A stretch of 64,000 nt of DNA from CAIJNA01 sp964516815 (GTDB lineage Bacteria > Campylobacterota > Campylobacteria > Campylobacterales > Arcobacteraceae). The first letter of the stretch is position 1. Every line of letters begins with the position of its first letter. The stretch spans positions 68,802 through 132,801 of the forward strand of contig CAZEXK010000001.1 in NCBI GenBank assembly GCA_964516815.1, in the 5' to 3' direction. Shown one piece after another: positions 26,285-35,571 of the stretch. Position numbers and translations under genes: made by a program. The notes below the pieces were generated by a model. The model was not told where the DNA came from. It made no database searches and worked only from the letters and a program-made list of their open reading frames with translations.

Positions 26285-27496
26285 ATGAAAAACAACAATC
26301 AACACTACCTTTTTACAAGTGAAGTCGTAAGTCCAGGTCATCCAGATAAATGTGCGGATATAATCGCAGATTCTATTGTGGATAAATTAATCATAGGTGA
26401 TAAAAATTCAAGAGTAGCTTCTGAAGTATTTGTTGCAGGTAAGCATGTAATAATAGGTGGAGAAGTTAAAAGCAATACAAAAATTACAAATGAACAATAT
26501 AAACAAATAGCATTAGATGCCTTAGAAAAAATAGGATATTTTGATAATTCAAATTTTACTGATGAAGAATGTCTAAAGCCACAAAATATTCAAGTTCAGG
26601 TTTTACTAAATCAACAAAGTCCTGATATATCACAAGGTGTTGATCAACAAGATGGTGAAACAGGAGCAGGTGATCAAGGTATAATGTTTGGTTATGCAGA
26701 TAGTGAAACTAAAAACTATATGCCAAGTGCTATTACATATGCTAGAATATTAATGGAAAAAGTATATTCATATGCACTAAAAAATCCACATGAATTAGGT
26801 GTTGATATTAAAACTCAAGTTACTATGGATTATATTTCAAAAAATAATTTTGAATCTTGTAATCCTCAAAGAATAGATACTATTGTAGTATCAGCACCTT
26901 GTGTATCTTCTATGGATATAAATACTGTAAGAAAGTTAATTATGAGTTTGATAATTGATACTAATTTACCCAAAGAACTTTTTAACAAAGATGACTGTAT
27001 AATACATATTAACCCAACTGGAAAATATGTTAGTCACTCTTCGTTACATGACAGTGGACTTACAGGAAGAAAACTTATAGTAGATAGTTTTGGAGGATAT
27101 TCACCAATAGGTGGAGGAGCTCAAAGCAGTAAAGATTATACTAAAGTTGACAGAAGTGGATTGTATGCTGCTAGATGGATAGCAAAACACATAGTAGCTT
27201 CTTCATTAGCTAAAAAGTGTGTTGTTCAATTATCATATGCAATTGGAGTTGCTAAACCAACTTCAATTGCCGTTGATACATATGGAACATATACTAAATT
27301 AAATGACGATGCGTTATCTAGCTTTGTTATGAATAGCTTTGCTTTAACGCCAAATTGGATTACTGAAAAATTTAACCTAGATAAACCTTCTAGCAAAACC
27401 TTTTTATATGCAGATGTTGCAGCAAGAGGACAAGTTGGTCAAGAAGATTATCCTTGGGAAAAATTAGATGAATTAGAAATATTTAAGCAATTATAA
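26285..27496 (+). CDS. metK: S-adenosylmethionine synthetase
   Basis: MetK makes S-adenosylmethionine from methionine and ATP. The 403-residue protein has SPGHPDKCADIIAD near the N-terminus, the methionine/ATP loop GAGDQGIMFGYA (about 126-137) and the phosphate loop region GGGAQSSKDYTKVDRSGLYA. The last motif differs from the commonest form (GAFSGKDPTKVDRSAAY), but the key Lys, Asp and Arg residues are kept, so this looks like a lineage variant. There is no SAM riboswitch-like fold upstream. accD follows after 14 nt. Confidence 0.96.
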   Translation: MKNNNQHYLFTSEVVSPGHPDKCADIIADSIVDKLIIGDKNSRVASEVFVAGKHVIIGGEVKSNTKITNEQYKQIALDALEKIGYFDNSNFTDEECLKPQNIQVQVLLNQQSPDISQGVDQQDGETGAGDQGIMFGYADSETKNYMPSAITYARILMEKVYSYALKNPHELGVDIKTQVTMDYISKNNFESCNPQRIDTIVVSAPCVSSMDINTVRKLIMSLIIDTNLPKELFNKDDCIIHINPTGKYVSHSSLHDSGLTGRKLIVDSFGGYSPIGGGAQSSKDYTKVDRSGLYAARWIAKHIVASSLAKKCVVQLSYAIGVAKPTSIAVDTYGTYTKLNDDALSSFVMNSFALTPNWITEKFNLDKPSSKTFLYADVAARGQVGQEDYPWEKLDELEIFKQL

Positions 27497-27510
27497 TTAA
27501 GGAATAAATA

Positions 27511-28377
27511 ATGGATTTAAAAAACTTTTTTACAAAAATAAAAGAAGATGTTCTATCAAAAGAAAATACAGAAGCTAAGAGTGAAAGTCATTGGCTAAAA
27601 TGTCCTTCTTGTGAATCTATGATGTTTTTTAAAGAGGTGGAAAATTTAAATCATGTTTGTCCTAAATGTAATTTTCATATGAGAGTTGGAGCTAGTAAAA
27701 GAATAGAACTTTTATCAGATAAAGATACATTTGTTGAATATGATATGGAACTTCATCCAACAGATCCTTTAGAGTTTGTAGATAGTAAATCTTACCAAAA
27801 AAGATTAGAAGTTGCTTTACATAAAACTGGTAAAACATCTTCAATAGTATCTGGCTCGTGTGAAATAAATGGAAACCCTGTTGAACTTGTAGTCTTTGAC
27901 TTTTCATTTATGGGTGGATCTTTGGGTTCAGTTGAAGGAGAAAAGATAGTAAGAGCATGTAATAGAGCTATGGATAAAAAACATGGTATTATAATTGTTA
28001 GTGCTAGTGGAGGGGCTAGAATGCAAGAGAGTACTTACTCTTTAATGCAAATGGCAAAAACTTCAGCTGCATTAAAAAAACTACATAGTGCTGGTTTACC
28101 TTTTATATCTCTTTTAACTGATCCTACATTTGGGGGAGTTTCTGCATCATTTGCATTTTTAGGAGATATACTAATAGCAGAACCTGGAGCTTTAATTGGT
28201 TTTGCAGGTGCTAGAGTTATCAAACAAACAATTGGAGCTGATTTGCCAGATGGGTTCCAAAGATCTGAATTTTTATTAGAACATGGAAGTATAGATATGG
28301 TTACACATAGAAATGAATTGAAAAAAACAATAGGTGATTTACTTAATTTATTTAATAAAGAGCAAATAACATATTGA
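27511..28377 (+). CDS. accD: Acetyl-CoA carboxylase carboxyltransferase beta subunit
   Basis: AccD, with AccA, transfers the carboxyl group from carboxybiotin to acetyl-CoA, the first step of fatty-acid synthesis. The 288-residue protein has the N-terminal zinc ribbon (CPSC near 31-34, CPKC near 50-53) and the crotonase-like core with IIVSASGGARMQES, FGGVSASFAFLGDI and EPGALIGFAGARVI. Length is normal. Its stop overlaps the TTG start of the next gene. Confidence 0.96.
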   Translation: MDLKNFFTKIKEDVLSKENTEAKSESHWLKCPSCESMMFFKEVENLNHVCPKCNFHMRVGASKRIELLSDKDTFVEYDMELHPTDPLEFVDSKSYQKRLEVALHKTGKTSSIVSGSCEINGNPVELVVFDFSFMGGSLGSVEGEKIVRACNRAMDKKHGIIIVSASGGARMQESTYSLMQMAKTSAALKKLHSAGLPFISLLTDPTFGGVSASFAFLGDILIAEPGALIGFAGARVIKQTIGADLPDGFQRSEFLLEHGSIDMVTHRNELKKTIGDLLNLFNKEQITY

Positions 28378-28952
28378 GTTTATATGCCATATGTGATATG
28401 CAAATACTGCTGCAAAAAAAGCTTACCCTATTAGATTTTGCACATATCTGTATAAAAAATGATGTAAAAATAATACAATATCAAGATGAAATAAATAACT
28501 TACATATCCAAAAAGATAACTTACAATATTTGAAGAAAAAAACAAATATAACAATAATAATTAATGATAAATTAGAATTACTAAAATACTGTGATGGTTT
28601 ACATTTAAGTCAAGAAAATTTAAAACATATTAAAAATAATGAATTAAAATTTCAAAGTGATGAAATGATATTTAAGTTTTTAAAAAAACTATATCCAAAT
28701 AAACTATTTGGCTTATCAACACATAGTGAAATTGAAATCTTACATGCAAATACACTTGAACTTGATTATATACAATTAGATGTATATAATCAAGTTCAAG
28801 CAGAAAATATTCAAAATGTATTAAGCCAAAAAATATCTTATCTAGCAAAAATATCTAAACATAAAGTAGCTATTGTTAAAGAAACAAAATTAGATGATAA
28901 TATAAAAAATATTTCTTATAATATTATTAGTAGTAATTTATATGACGATTAA
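28374..28952 (+). CDS. ThiE/TenI-like thiamine phosphate synthase family protein
   Basis: The 192-residue protein looks like a divergent TIM-barrel member of the thiamine phosphate synthase/TenI family: SLYAICDMQ at the start, NITIIINDKLELLKYCDGLHLSQ in the middle, LFGLSTHSEIEILHANTLELDYIQL later. Several usual ThiE residues (the GPIF/TxTK segment) are not evident, so enzyme activity is uncertain and a TenI-like or structural role is possible. The start is a TTG at 28374 that overlaps the accD stop. It overlaps rlmH at its 3' end. Confidence 0.65.
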   Translation: MSLYAICDMQILLQKKLTLLDFAHICIKNDVKIIQYQDEINNLHIQKDNLQYLKKKTNITIIINDKLELLKYCDGLHLSQENLKHIKNNELKFQSDEMIFKFLKKLYPNKLFGLSTHSEIEILHANTLELDYIQLDVYNQVQAENIQNVLSQKISYLAKISKHKVAIVKETKLDDNIKNISYNIISSNLYDD

Positions 28953-29400
28953 TATTTATCAAATTGCTAAAAATGATAAAGATGAATTTGAACCAATTGT
29001 CAAAAACTTCATAAAAATGTCAAAAAAATATGCAGATGTACAAGTACATAATATGTTTAATAAACATATATCTAAGGCTCAAAGTATAGGTTTAAGTGAA
29101 GCTCAAAAATCATATACTGATGTGTTTGAACCAAAATTACAAACTGGTTTTAATATAGCACTTGATGTTTTAGGACAAAAAGTAGATAGTTTTGAATTTT
29201 CTAATTTAATACAATGTAATGCAAATATTAATATATTTATTGGTGGGGCTTATGGTTTTTCAAAGAAATTTTTAAATAATTGTAATAAAATTGTATCAAT
29301 TTCAGACATGACTATGGCTCATAAAATAGTAAATATTGTACTTTTGGAACAAATTTTTAGAGCTTTATGCATTGCAAACAACCATCCTTATCATAAATAA
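28942..29400 (+). CDS. rlmH: 23S rRNA (pseudouridine1915-N3)-methyltransferase RlmH
   Basis: RlmH is a small SPOUT methyltransferase acting on helix 69 of 23S rRNA in the 70S ribosome. The 152-residue protein has the SAM-binding IFIGGAYGFSKKF (about 97-109) and the trefoil-knot tail MTMAHKIVNIVLLEQIFRAL followed by NNHPYHK. These are diagnostic. It overlaps the ThiE-like gene by 11 nt and so is in the accD operon. Confidence 0.93.
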   Translation: MTINIYQIAKNDKDEFEPIVKNFIKMSKKYADVQVHNMFNKHISKAQSIGLSEAQKSYTDVFEPKLQTGFNIALDVLGQKVDSFEFSNLIQCNANINIFIGGAYGFSKKFLNNCNKIVSISDMTMAHKIVNIVLLEQIFRALCIANNHPYHK

Positions 29401-29416
29401 TTTATATAGTTTTTGC

Positions 29417-29422
29417 TATAAT
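29417..29422 (+). promoter_or_regulatory. -10 element inside the apparent 5' extension of dksA
   Basis: TGCTATAAT (perfect TATAAT at 29417-29422 with an extended TGn) lies just downstream of rlmH. A start of transcription near 29429 would be downstream of the TTG at 29424, which argues for the later TTG at 29451 as the translation start of the next gene. Confidence 0.5.
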
Positions 29423-29450
29423 TTTGAAAAATCAAGTTCAAGGAAAAGTT

Positions 29451-29819
29451 TTGGCATCAGGAAAGCAAATAGAACAGTTAAAAGATATACTTGAAGAAAA
29501 AAAAATTCAAATACAAAGTAATATAGAAGATAGTAAAGAAAATATAGCTCAGCTAAAAGATATGGATTGTAAGGATGATTTAGATTTTGCAGAATCAAGT
29601 AGTGACAGTTTCACTTCAGAAATTATTGCAAAACAACAATTCAGAGAATTAGTAGAAATAGAAAATGCTTTATTAGCTATTGAAATTGGTTCGTACGGAA
29701 TATGTGATATGTGTGATGAATTAATTGCAATAGGTAGATTAAAAGCAAAACCATTTGCAAAATACTGTACAGTTTGTAGAGAAATACACGAAGAAGAAAT
29801 TAAAATTAAGGAGTCGTAA
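29451..29819 (+). CDS. dksA: DksA/TraR-family zinc-finger regulator
   Basis: DksA-type proteins enter the RNA polymerase secondary channel and, with ppGpp, tune transcription of ribosomal and amino-acid genes. The protein has a coiled-coil N-terminal half (about 1-80) with acidic residues at the turn (DDLDFAES) and a four-cysteine zinc finger, CDMCDEL followed by AKYCTVCREI. I start it at TTG 29451 (MASGKQIEQLK, 122 residues), preceded by AAGGA at a good distance, rather than at the TTG at 29424. The next gene follows after one base. Confidence 0.87.
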   Translation: MASGKQIEQLKDILEEKKIQIQSNIEDSKENIAQLKDMDCKDDLDFAESSSDSFTSEIIAKQQFRELVEIENALLAIEIGSYGICDMCDELIAIGRLKAKPFAKYCTVCREIHEEEIKIKES

Positions 29820-29820
29820 G

Positions 29821-30855
29821 ATGGGATTAAAGAATTATATATTTGGAAGTATTATATTTATTGTAATAATTAGTGGGTATTTATATACCTTGTTACTAGG
29901 TGACTATACACTTAAGTTAGATATACCAATGATTAAATTAGTATTTGAAGAAACTTTACCTATTTACATCTGGATTACATTGCCATTAGTAATATTATTT
30001 ATTGCTTCATTACTGCATATGATTTTAGCAAGTACTAAAATATTTTTTGCAAAAAGAAGTAGATTATCTGATATAGAATCTATTAAAGAGTATATTGAAT
30101 TTAGAGTTTTAAATAAAAAATCTGAGAAAAAAATAAAAAATGTTGAATTTAAACAATTGGCATTAATTATTAATCAAATAGAAATAACAGCTGGTGCTAA
30201 TGAATTTGATAGTGATAATAAACAATTAAACGCAAGTGTTCAAAAAATTAAAAAAATAAATAATAATGAGTATGTACAAATTAAATCATTAAAATTAGAT
30301 AATAATAATGACATAACAAAACAAAACCTATTAAATAGAATTAATCATGAAGATAGTTTTTCACTAGAAGTATTAAGTAAATCAAAATTATATGATGAAA
30401 ATATTATTAACCTAGCATTTGACAAAATATTAAAAACACAATCTACTAAAAAAGTAAAATCTTTGGTTACTAATATAAAATTAACTAGTCAAATGCTAGT
30501 AAAATTATTATTATCAAACTCTAAAGAAAATACTAAATTGCTATTAACAAATGATGAAATTTTAGAATATATTAAAACTACTAAACTTACTAATAAAGAA
30601 TTAATCACCGTTGCAAAAAACTATAAAGATTCTATGCAACCAGAACAATTAATTAAATTGTTTGAAGATGTTGTAGCAACAGATGAAAGTCTTACACAAA
30701 GTTATTTATATGTATTATTTGAATATCAAATGGTAGAAAAAATAAATGAAATATTAGTTAATTCACAAAAAGATGAATACACAATATTTAAAGCATTAAT
30801 GGATTTAAAAGAAGCTGGAAAATACTATACATTAGAGAATCTAGTACTTTCATAA
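29821..30855 (+). CDS. Two-helix membrane protein, conserved hypothetical
   Basis: From ATG 29821 (ribosome site AAGGAG 8 nt upstream) this is a 344-residue protein with two N-terminal membrane helices (YIFGSIIFIVIISGYLYTLL; YIWITLPLVILFIASLLHMI). A long cytoplasmic helical region rich in Lys, Asn and Leu follows, which may fold as short helical repeats (SKENTKLLLTNDEILEYI and similar). I do not recognise it. It lies between dksA and dus with one to three bases on each side, so it is firmly in this operon. Confidence 0.65.
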   Translation: MGLKNYIFGSIIFIVIISGYLYTLLLGDYTLKLDIPMIKLVFEETLPIYIWITLPLVILFIASLLHMILASTKIFFAKRSRLSDIESIKEYIEFRVLNKKSEKKIKNVEFKQLALIINQIEITAGANEFDSDNKQLNASVQKIKKINNNEYVQIKSLKLDNNNDITKQNLLNRINHEDSFSLEVLSKSKLYDENIINLAFDKILKTQSTKKVKSLVTNIKLTSQMLVKLLLSNSKENTKLLLTNDEILEYIKTTKLTNKELITVAKNYKDSMQPEQLIKLFEDVVATDESLTQSYLYVLFEYQMVEKINEILVNSQKDEYTIFKALMDLKEAGKYYTLENLVLS

Positions 30856-30857
30856 AC

Positions 30858-31802
30858 ATGAAACAATTACTAGATTTTTCTAAACCACTTGTGGTTTTAG
30901 CACCACTTGCTGGTTATACAGACTTACCCTTTCGTAGTGTGGTCAAAAAATTTGGAGTTGATTTAACAATATCAGAAATGATTTCCTCAAATGCATTAGC
31001 TCATAAAAATGAAAAAACTATCAAAATGTTAGAAAAATCTTCTAATGAAAATCCTTACATAGTACAAATATCTGGCTCTGATCCTGAAATAATTAGGCAA
31101 GCTGTGTTAGTTTTAAATGAATTTGATCATATTGATGGAATTGATTTAAATTGTGGTTGTCCTGCACCAAAGGTATTTGGACATGGAAGTGGATCTAATT
31201 TATTAGGTGATTTACCAAGATTACAAGAAATATTAAGAATGATTAAAAAAACATCCAATAAACAATATACTACTATAAAAGTTAGAATTGGAGTTAATGA
31301 TAAAATACCATTAGAAATTGCAAAAGCTATTGAAGAAGTTGGTGTTGATATGATAAGTGTACATGGTAGAACTAAAAAAGGTTCCTATAAAGCGCTTATT
31401 GATTATGATGCAATAAAAATTATAAAAGAAAATGTATCTTGTCCTGTAATTGCCAATGGAGATATAAAAGACAGACAAAAAGCACTAGATGTTATGGAAT
31501 ATACAGGAGCTAATGGTGTTATGATAGGTAGAGGAGCTGTTGGAAAACCATGGGTTTTTGAACAAATCAAAAATAATAATGATGATATTTCAAATGATGT
31601 TAAAAAAGATATTATATTAGAGCATTTTGATGCTATGATAAAGTATTATGGTAAACATGGTTCTGTTATGTTTAGGAAACATCTTCATACATACTCAAAA
31701 GGTTATGATGGGGCTAATGATTTTAGACAAACTATAAATAATGAAAATTGTGATGTGAAAATGAGAGAAATAGTTAATAACTTTTTTACAATAAATAATT
31801 AA
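30858..31802 (+). CDS. dus: tRNA-dihydrouridine synthase
   Basis: Dus enzymes are FMN-dependent and reduce uridine to dihydrouridine in tRNA. The 314-residue protein has the FMN-binding start VVLAPLAGYTDLPFR, the catalytic-cysteine motif DLNCGCPAPKVFGHGSGSNL (about 97-116), SVHGRTKKGSYK and the phosphate loop GVMIGRGAVGKPWVFEQI. Motifs are complete for the DusB-like group. Which position in tRNA is modified is not determined. tilS follows after one base. Confidence 0.92.
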   Translation: MKQLLDFSKPLVVLAPLAGYTDLPFRSVVKKFGVDLTISEMISSNALAHKNEKTIKMLEKSSNENPYIVQISGSDPEIIRQAVLVLNEFDHIDGIDLNCGCPAPKVFGHGSGSNLLGDLPRLQEILRMIKKTSNKQYTTIKVRIGVNDKIPLEIAKAIEEVGVDMISVHGRTKKGSYKALIDYDAIKIIKENVSCPVIANGDIKDRQKALDVMEYTGANGVMIGRGAVGKPWVFEQIKNNNDDISNDVKKDIILEHFDAMIKYYGKHGSVMFRKHLHTYSKGYDGANDFRQTINNENCDVKMREIVNNFFTINN

Positions 31803-31803
31803 A

Positions 31804-32799
31804 ATGTTTGAAAAGAGTATAATTAAAAGTTCAAATAATCTTTTAGCTTTTAGTGCAGGTGTTGATTCATCTGCACTTTTTTTTATCTTACTTGAAATGA
31901 ATATAAATTTTGATTTAGTTATTATTAATTATAATATCAGACCTCAAGCAAAAGAAGAAATTTTATATGCCAAACAATTAGCAAAAAAATACAATAAAAA
32001 AATATATATAAAAACTTTCAATAACTCTAAGTTTAACGAAAAAATTGCAAGAGATTTTAGATATGATTTTTTTGATGAAATTATATTAAATAATAATTAT
32101 GATTCTTTAATAACAGCTCATCAATTAAATGACAAAGTTGAATGGTTTTTAATGCAATTAAGTAAGGGTGCTGGATTAGTAGAATTATTAGGACTACTAG
32201 AAGTATCAAATAGAAAAAACTATATAGTATATAAACCACTATTAAATACTTCAAAAGATGACTTATTAAAATACTTACATAAAAATAATCATAAATATTT
32301 TGTAGATAGCACAAATTGTTTAAATATTTATAAAAGAAATGAAATAAGAAATAATTTTTCTAACGATTTTGTTAAACAATATGAACAAGGTCTTAAAAAA
32401 TCATTTAAATATTTAAACAATGACATTGATTCTTTATATAATTTAAATAGTACTTTTATATTACATGATTTAATTATTGCAAAATTTACAAAATATGATG
32501 AAAATTCATTTATAAGAGTTATAGATAAAAAATTAAAAGAATTTGGCTTAATTATTTCAAGTGCAACTAGACAAGAAATAATAAAACAAAAATATATTGT
32601 AATTTCAAATAAAATAGCAATAAGTATTTGTGATGAACTAATTTATATAGCTCCTTTTACCGTATGTGTAATGAATAAAGACTTTAAAGATATTTGTAGA
32701 ATTCATAATATACCAAAAAATATAAGACAATACCTTAATACTTTAAAACGAAATGAATTTGAAAAGTTTATTATTGATTTGGAAATATTTAAGAAGTAA
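31804..32799 (+). CDS. tilS: tRNA(Ile)-lysidine synthetase TilS
   Basis: TilS converts C34 of tRNA-Ile2 (anticodon CAU) to lysidine, so that it reads AUA and is charged with Ile. The 331-residue protein has the PP-loop FSAGVDSSALFF (about 17-28), ITAHQLNDKVEWFLMQLSKG (about 99-118) and NEIRNNF. It is the short form without the large C-terminal domains of the E. coli enzyme, as is usual in epsilonproteobacteria. Its presence implies a CAT-anticodon tRNA-Ile, for which 12310-12386 is a candidate. dus-tilS spacing suggests one mRNA. Confidence 0.9.
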   Translation: MFEKSIIKSSNNLLAFSAGVDSSALFFILLEMNINFDLVIINYNIRPQAKEEILYAKQLAKKYNKKIYIKTFNNSKFNEKIARDFRYDFFDEIILNNNYDSLITAHQLNDKVEWFLMQLSKGAGLVELLGLLEVSNRKNYIVYKPLLNTSKDDLLKYLHKNNHKYFVDSTNCLNIYKRNEIRNNFSNDFVKQYEQGLKKSFKYLNNDIDSLYNLNSTFILHDLIIAKFTKYDENSFIRVIDKKLKEFGLIISSATRQEIIKQKYIVISNKIAISICDELIYIAPFTVCVMNKDFKDICRIHNIPKNIRQYLNTLKRNEFEKFIIDLEIFKK

Positions 32800-32810
32800 T
32801 ATTTAAAATA

Positions 32811-32887
<77 letters not shown>

Positions 32888-32994
32888 TTACATGTGTGAT
32901 TATAGTGAATTATTCTTAATATATAATTAATTATTTAAACCCTTTTTACATTACTATAAGCCACTAATTTGTAAATATTAGCTAAGATTTCATT

Positions 32995-33615
32995 ATGAAT
33001 AAAAAATTAATAATATTTGATATGGATGGCACTTTAATAAATAGTGCAAATGTAATTACTAGTACTATCAACCATGTAAGAGTAAATCTTGGATTAGATA
33101 AACTTCAAGAAGATTTAATACTAACATCGCTAAATGATCCAGAGATTAATTCGGCTTTATTTTTTTATGGTACTGATGATTTTACAAAAAAACAAACTGA
33201 ATTATTTACAAAATATTATTCAATAAACTGTACAAAAAAAATCAAATTATACGATGGTATTTATGATTTATTGGAGTATTTAAAAGATGATTTTATTTTA
33301 AGTGTCGCTACTAATGCTTCACAGGAATTTGCCAATGAAATGTTAAATGCACTTGATATAAATAAATATTTTTCATATATTATAGGAGCAGATATGGTTA
33401 AACATGCAAAGCCAAAACCAGATATGATTGATAAAACATTAATAAAATTAAACATAAATGCTAAAGATGCTATTTTAGTAGGAGATAGTAAAAAAGATGT
33501 ACTGGCAGCTCAAGCTTTAAACATGGATAGTATATTAGTAAACTGGGGTTTTAGTAAACATAAAATAGCAGTCAATGATATAAATGAATTAAAAAAGGAA
33601 TTATTAAATGCATAA
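32995..33615 (+). CDS. HAD-family phosphatase, phosphoglycolate-phosphatase-like
   Basis: The 206-residue hydrolase has motif I IIFDMDGTLINS (Asp9 nucleophile and Asp11), motif II SVATNAS (about 103-109), motif III Lys in HAKPKPDMI (about 138-146) and motif IV LVGDSKKDVLAA. The helical cap fits the Gph/PgmB group. Substrate is open. TAAGAT at 32983-32988 lies six nt before the ATG with no clear Shine-Dalgarno, so the mRNA may be leaderless. It overlaps the next gene by 8 nt. Confidence 0.82.
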   Translation: MNKKLIIFDMDGTLINSANVITSTINHVRVNLGLDKLQEDLILTSLNDPEINSALFFYGTDDFTKKQTELFTKYYSINCTKKIKLYDGIYDLLEYLKDDFILSVATNASQEFANEMLNALDINKYFSYIIGADMVKHAKPKPDMIDKTLIKLNINAKDAILVGDSKKDVLAAQALNMDSILVNWGFSKHKIAVNDINELKKELLNA

Positions 33616-34207
33616 TAAAGTAATCAAAAAAATTAGTCAAATTTTTTTAATAAGTATAATTTTGACTTCAAGTCTACTTGCAAAAGAGAATAAATATTTA
33701 AAAATTAGTGAATATTCAAATTGGGATCACAGAATCTTTGTAGGTTTAAACGCTAATATATCTTATCTTAGAAATACATATAATCTTGATAGAAGTATGT
33801 ATTCATATGGTGCATACATTGGCTTACCAATAATATTTTCAAATGAATTAATTTTAAAAAGCAATATTAAAGATACAAATAATTTTCAAATTAAAGAAAA
33901 ATCAATTGTAATAAACTTTCCTTTTACTGCTAGATCATCAAGACAAGGATATTTTGGACTTCTTTATGGAGAGGGTAAATTATCATGGAAAGATAAAGAC
34001 GTATCAAAATTAAACTTAAATCAAAAAATTATAAAAGATAACTTTTATGGTATACATATAGGAAAAAGATATAAGTTTACTAGAAACTATTATGCTAGAA
34101 TTGAACTTGATTTCATAAAGTATAATTACAATACTCCAAGTGATATTTTAGATATTAATAATATATATACTCTAGGATTTACTTATGGTTTTGAATATAG
34201 ATTTTAA
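33608..34207 (+). CDS. Small outer-membrane beta-barrel-like protein, hypothetical
   Basis: The 199-residue protein has a signal peptide (IFLISIILTSSLLAK, cleavage after about residue 26). Alternating hydrophobic/polar strands follow (RIFVGLNANISYLRNTYN; YGAYIGLPIIFSN; NFYGIHIGKRYKF; YARIELDFIKYNYN), ending with an aromatic residue (Phe), as is typical for small outer-membrane barrels. The number of strands (about eight) is an estimate by eye. The family is not recognised. It is translated with the HAD gene upstream. Confidence 0.6.
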   Translation: MHNKVIKKISQIFLISIILTSSLLAKENKYLKISEYSNWDHRIFVGLNANISYLRNTYNLDRSMYSYGAYIGLPIIFSNELILKSNIKDTNNFQIKEKSIVINFPFTARSSRQGYFGLLYGEGKLSWKDKDVSKLNLNQKIIKDNFYGIHIGKRYKFTRNYYARIELDFIKYNYNTPSDILDINNIYTLGFTYGFEYRF

Positions 34208-34240
34208 TTAAAAAAGAGTGATTTAGTTAAACTAAATCAC
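34205..34240 (-). terminator. Rho-independent terminator of purM
   Basis: On the minus strand, GTGATTTAGTT (34240-34230) and AACTAAATCAC (34228-34218) form a perfect 11-bp stem, followed by TCTTTTTTAATT. The 5' arm contains the last purM codons. Confidence 0.85.
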
Positions 34241-35225
34241 AAGCCTTTGCACCTTTTGTAATATTTCCAATAACATATGCATCATCAATATTATTTAGTA
34301 TATTATCAACTTTTGATTCATCAACTATAAATATCATACCAACTCCCATATTAAAAGCTCTGTACATTTCAGATTCTTCTACATGTTTTGCCATAGTTTG
34401 AAATATAGGTAATACTTTAATTTTGTCTTTATACACAACTGCTTTTAAGTCATCAGGTAATACTCTAGGCAAATTTTCTATAATTCCACCACCAGTAATA
34501 TGAGCTAATGCATTTATATCATCTCGACACTGCTTAAATTCTTTTACATATATTCTTGTTGGTTCAAGAAGAGTATCTATTAATGTTCTACCATGAAAGT
34601 CATCTTCAAATTTCATATCTAATTTTTCTAAAAGCAATTTTCTAACTAATGAAAAACCATTTGAATGAATACCAGAACTAGGCAAAGCTATTAAAATGTT
34701 GCCATCTTTAACTCTTTGAACCCTATTTAATTGTGATTTTTCTGCAATACCTACACAAAAACCTGCTAAATCAAAATCGCCTTGTTTATACATACCTGGC
34801 ATTTCAGCAGTTTCTCCACCTATGAGTGCACATTGGGATAATATGCATCCTTGAGCAATACCTTTTATAACATCACTAGCTTCATTAACTTCAAGTTTAG
34901 CACTTGCATAATAATCTAAAAAAAATAAAGGCTCGCCAAAGTTACATATCAAATCATTTGAACACATTGCAACTAAATCAATACCTACTGTGTCAAATTT
35001 TTTAGCATCAATTGCTAATTTTAATTTTGTACCAACTCCATCAGTTCCAGCTAGTATTACTGGTTCTTTATATCCACTTGGCAATTCAAATGCACCTGCA
35101 AAAGAACCAAGCGCACCTAAAACTCCAGGTATAGTAGTTGATTTAACATATGGTTTTATGTTCTGCACAAAACTATTACCTGCATCTATATCTACTCCTG
35201 CATCTTTATAAGATACTGTTGACAT
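34227..35225 (-). CDS. purM: Phosphoribosylformylglycinamidine cyclo-ligase (AIR synthetase)
   Basis: PurM closes the imidazole ring in purine synthesis using ATP. The 332-residue protein starts with TVSYKDAGVDIDAGNSFVQN, the conserved N-terminal signature, and contains LAGTDGVGTKLKLA, IGGETAEMPGMY and AHITGGGIIENLPRVLP. Length is normal. It is the second gene of a pair with the small DUF2892 protein, which lies 5 nt upstream, and ends in a strong terminator. purC is elsewhere in the window (46619-47572). Confidence 0.96.
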   Translation of the reverse strand: MSTVSYKDAGVDIDAGNSFVQNIKPYVKSTTIPGVLGALGSFAGAFELPSGYKEPVILAGTDGVGTKLKLAIDAKKFDTVGIDLVAMCSNDLICNFGEPLFFLDYYASAKLEVNEASDVIKGIAQGCILSQCALIGGETAEMPGMYKQGDFDLAGFCVGIAEKSQLNRVQRVKDGNILIALPSSGIHSNGFSLVRKLLLEKLDMKFEDDFHGRTLIDTLLEPTRIYVKEFKQCRDDINALAHITGGGIIENLPRVLPDDLKAVVYKDKIKVLPIFQTMAKHVEESEMYRAFNMGVGMIFIVDESKVDNILNNIDDAYVIGNITKGAKACDLV

Positions 35226-35230
35226 AATTT

Positions 35231-35452
35231 CTAGCTTTCTTTAATTGTACATTTTTTTGAGATTATACACACTGGACAAAAACCAGATAAACCAGCTAAT
35301 AAAGGAATTACTCCTAAATAGTACCATGACCATACAAATGTACCTTGCATTAATGTATCAATATTCAAATATATACCTATACCTATAAGTATTACTCCTA
35401 CTATTATTCTAAAATTTTTACAAAAATCTCTTACTTTATCATAAATATTCAT
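35231..35452 (-). CDS. DUF2892-like two-helix membrane protein
   Basis: The 73-residue protein has two hydrophobic segments (IIVGVILIGIGIYLNI; WYYLGVIPLLAGLSGF) followed by a cysteine cluster, FCPVCIISKKC. This resembles the membrane part of YgaP (DUF2892), in which the helices are often fused to a rhodanese domain. No rhodanese domain is attached here. AAGGAG precedes the start. It is transcribed with purM, and its role is unknown. Confidence 0.72.
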   Translation of the reverse strand: MNIYDKVRDFCKNFRIIVGVILIGIGIYLNIDTLMQGTFVWSWYYLGVIPLLAGLSGFCPVCIISKKCTIKES

Positions 35453-35541
35453 TTCATATTCTCCTTGGTTTATTTTTTAATATTGTATCCAATATGTACT
35501 TAATAAAAAAATACATAATTCATCATAAAGTTATAAAGTTG

Positions 35542-35547
35542 TATAAT
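35542..35547 (+). promoter_or_regulatory. -10 element of the hemA operon
   Basis: TGTATAAT has a perfect TATAAT at 35542-35547, 24 nt before the ATG at 35572. This places the mRNA start downstream of the earlier in-frame ATG at 35494, so translation from that codon is unlikely. Confidence 0.6.
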
Positions 35548-35571
35548 TGCATAAAAGATACAAGGGATTTT

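Noticed and set aside
35494..35571. Earlier ATG for hemA at 35494
   Set aside because: A perfect extended -10 (35542-35547) and the ribosome site lie downstream of it, and HemA homology begins at 35572.
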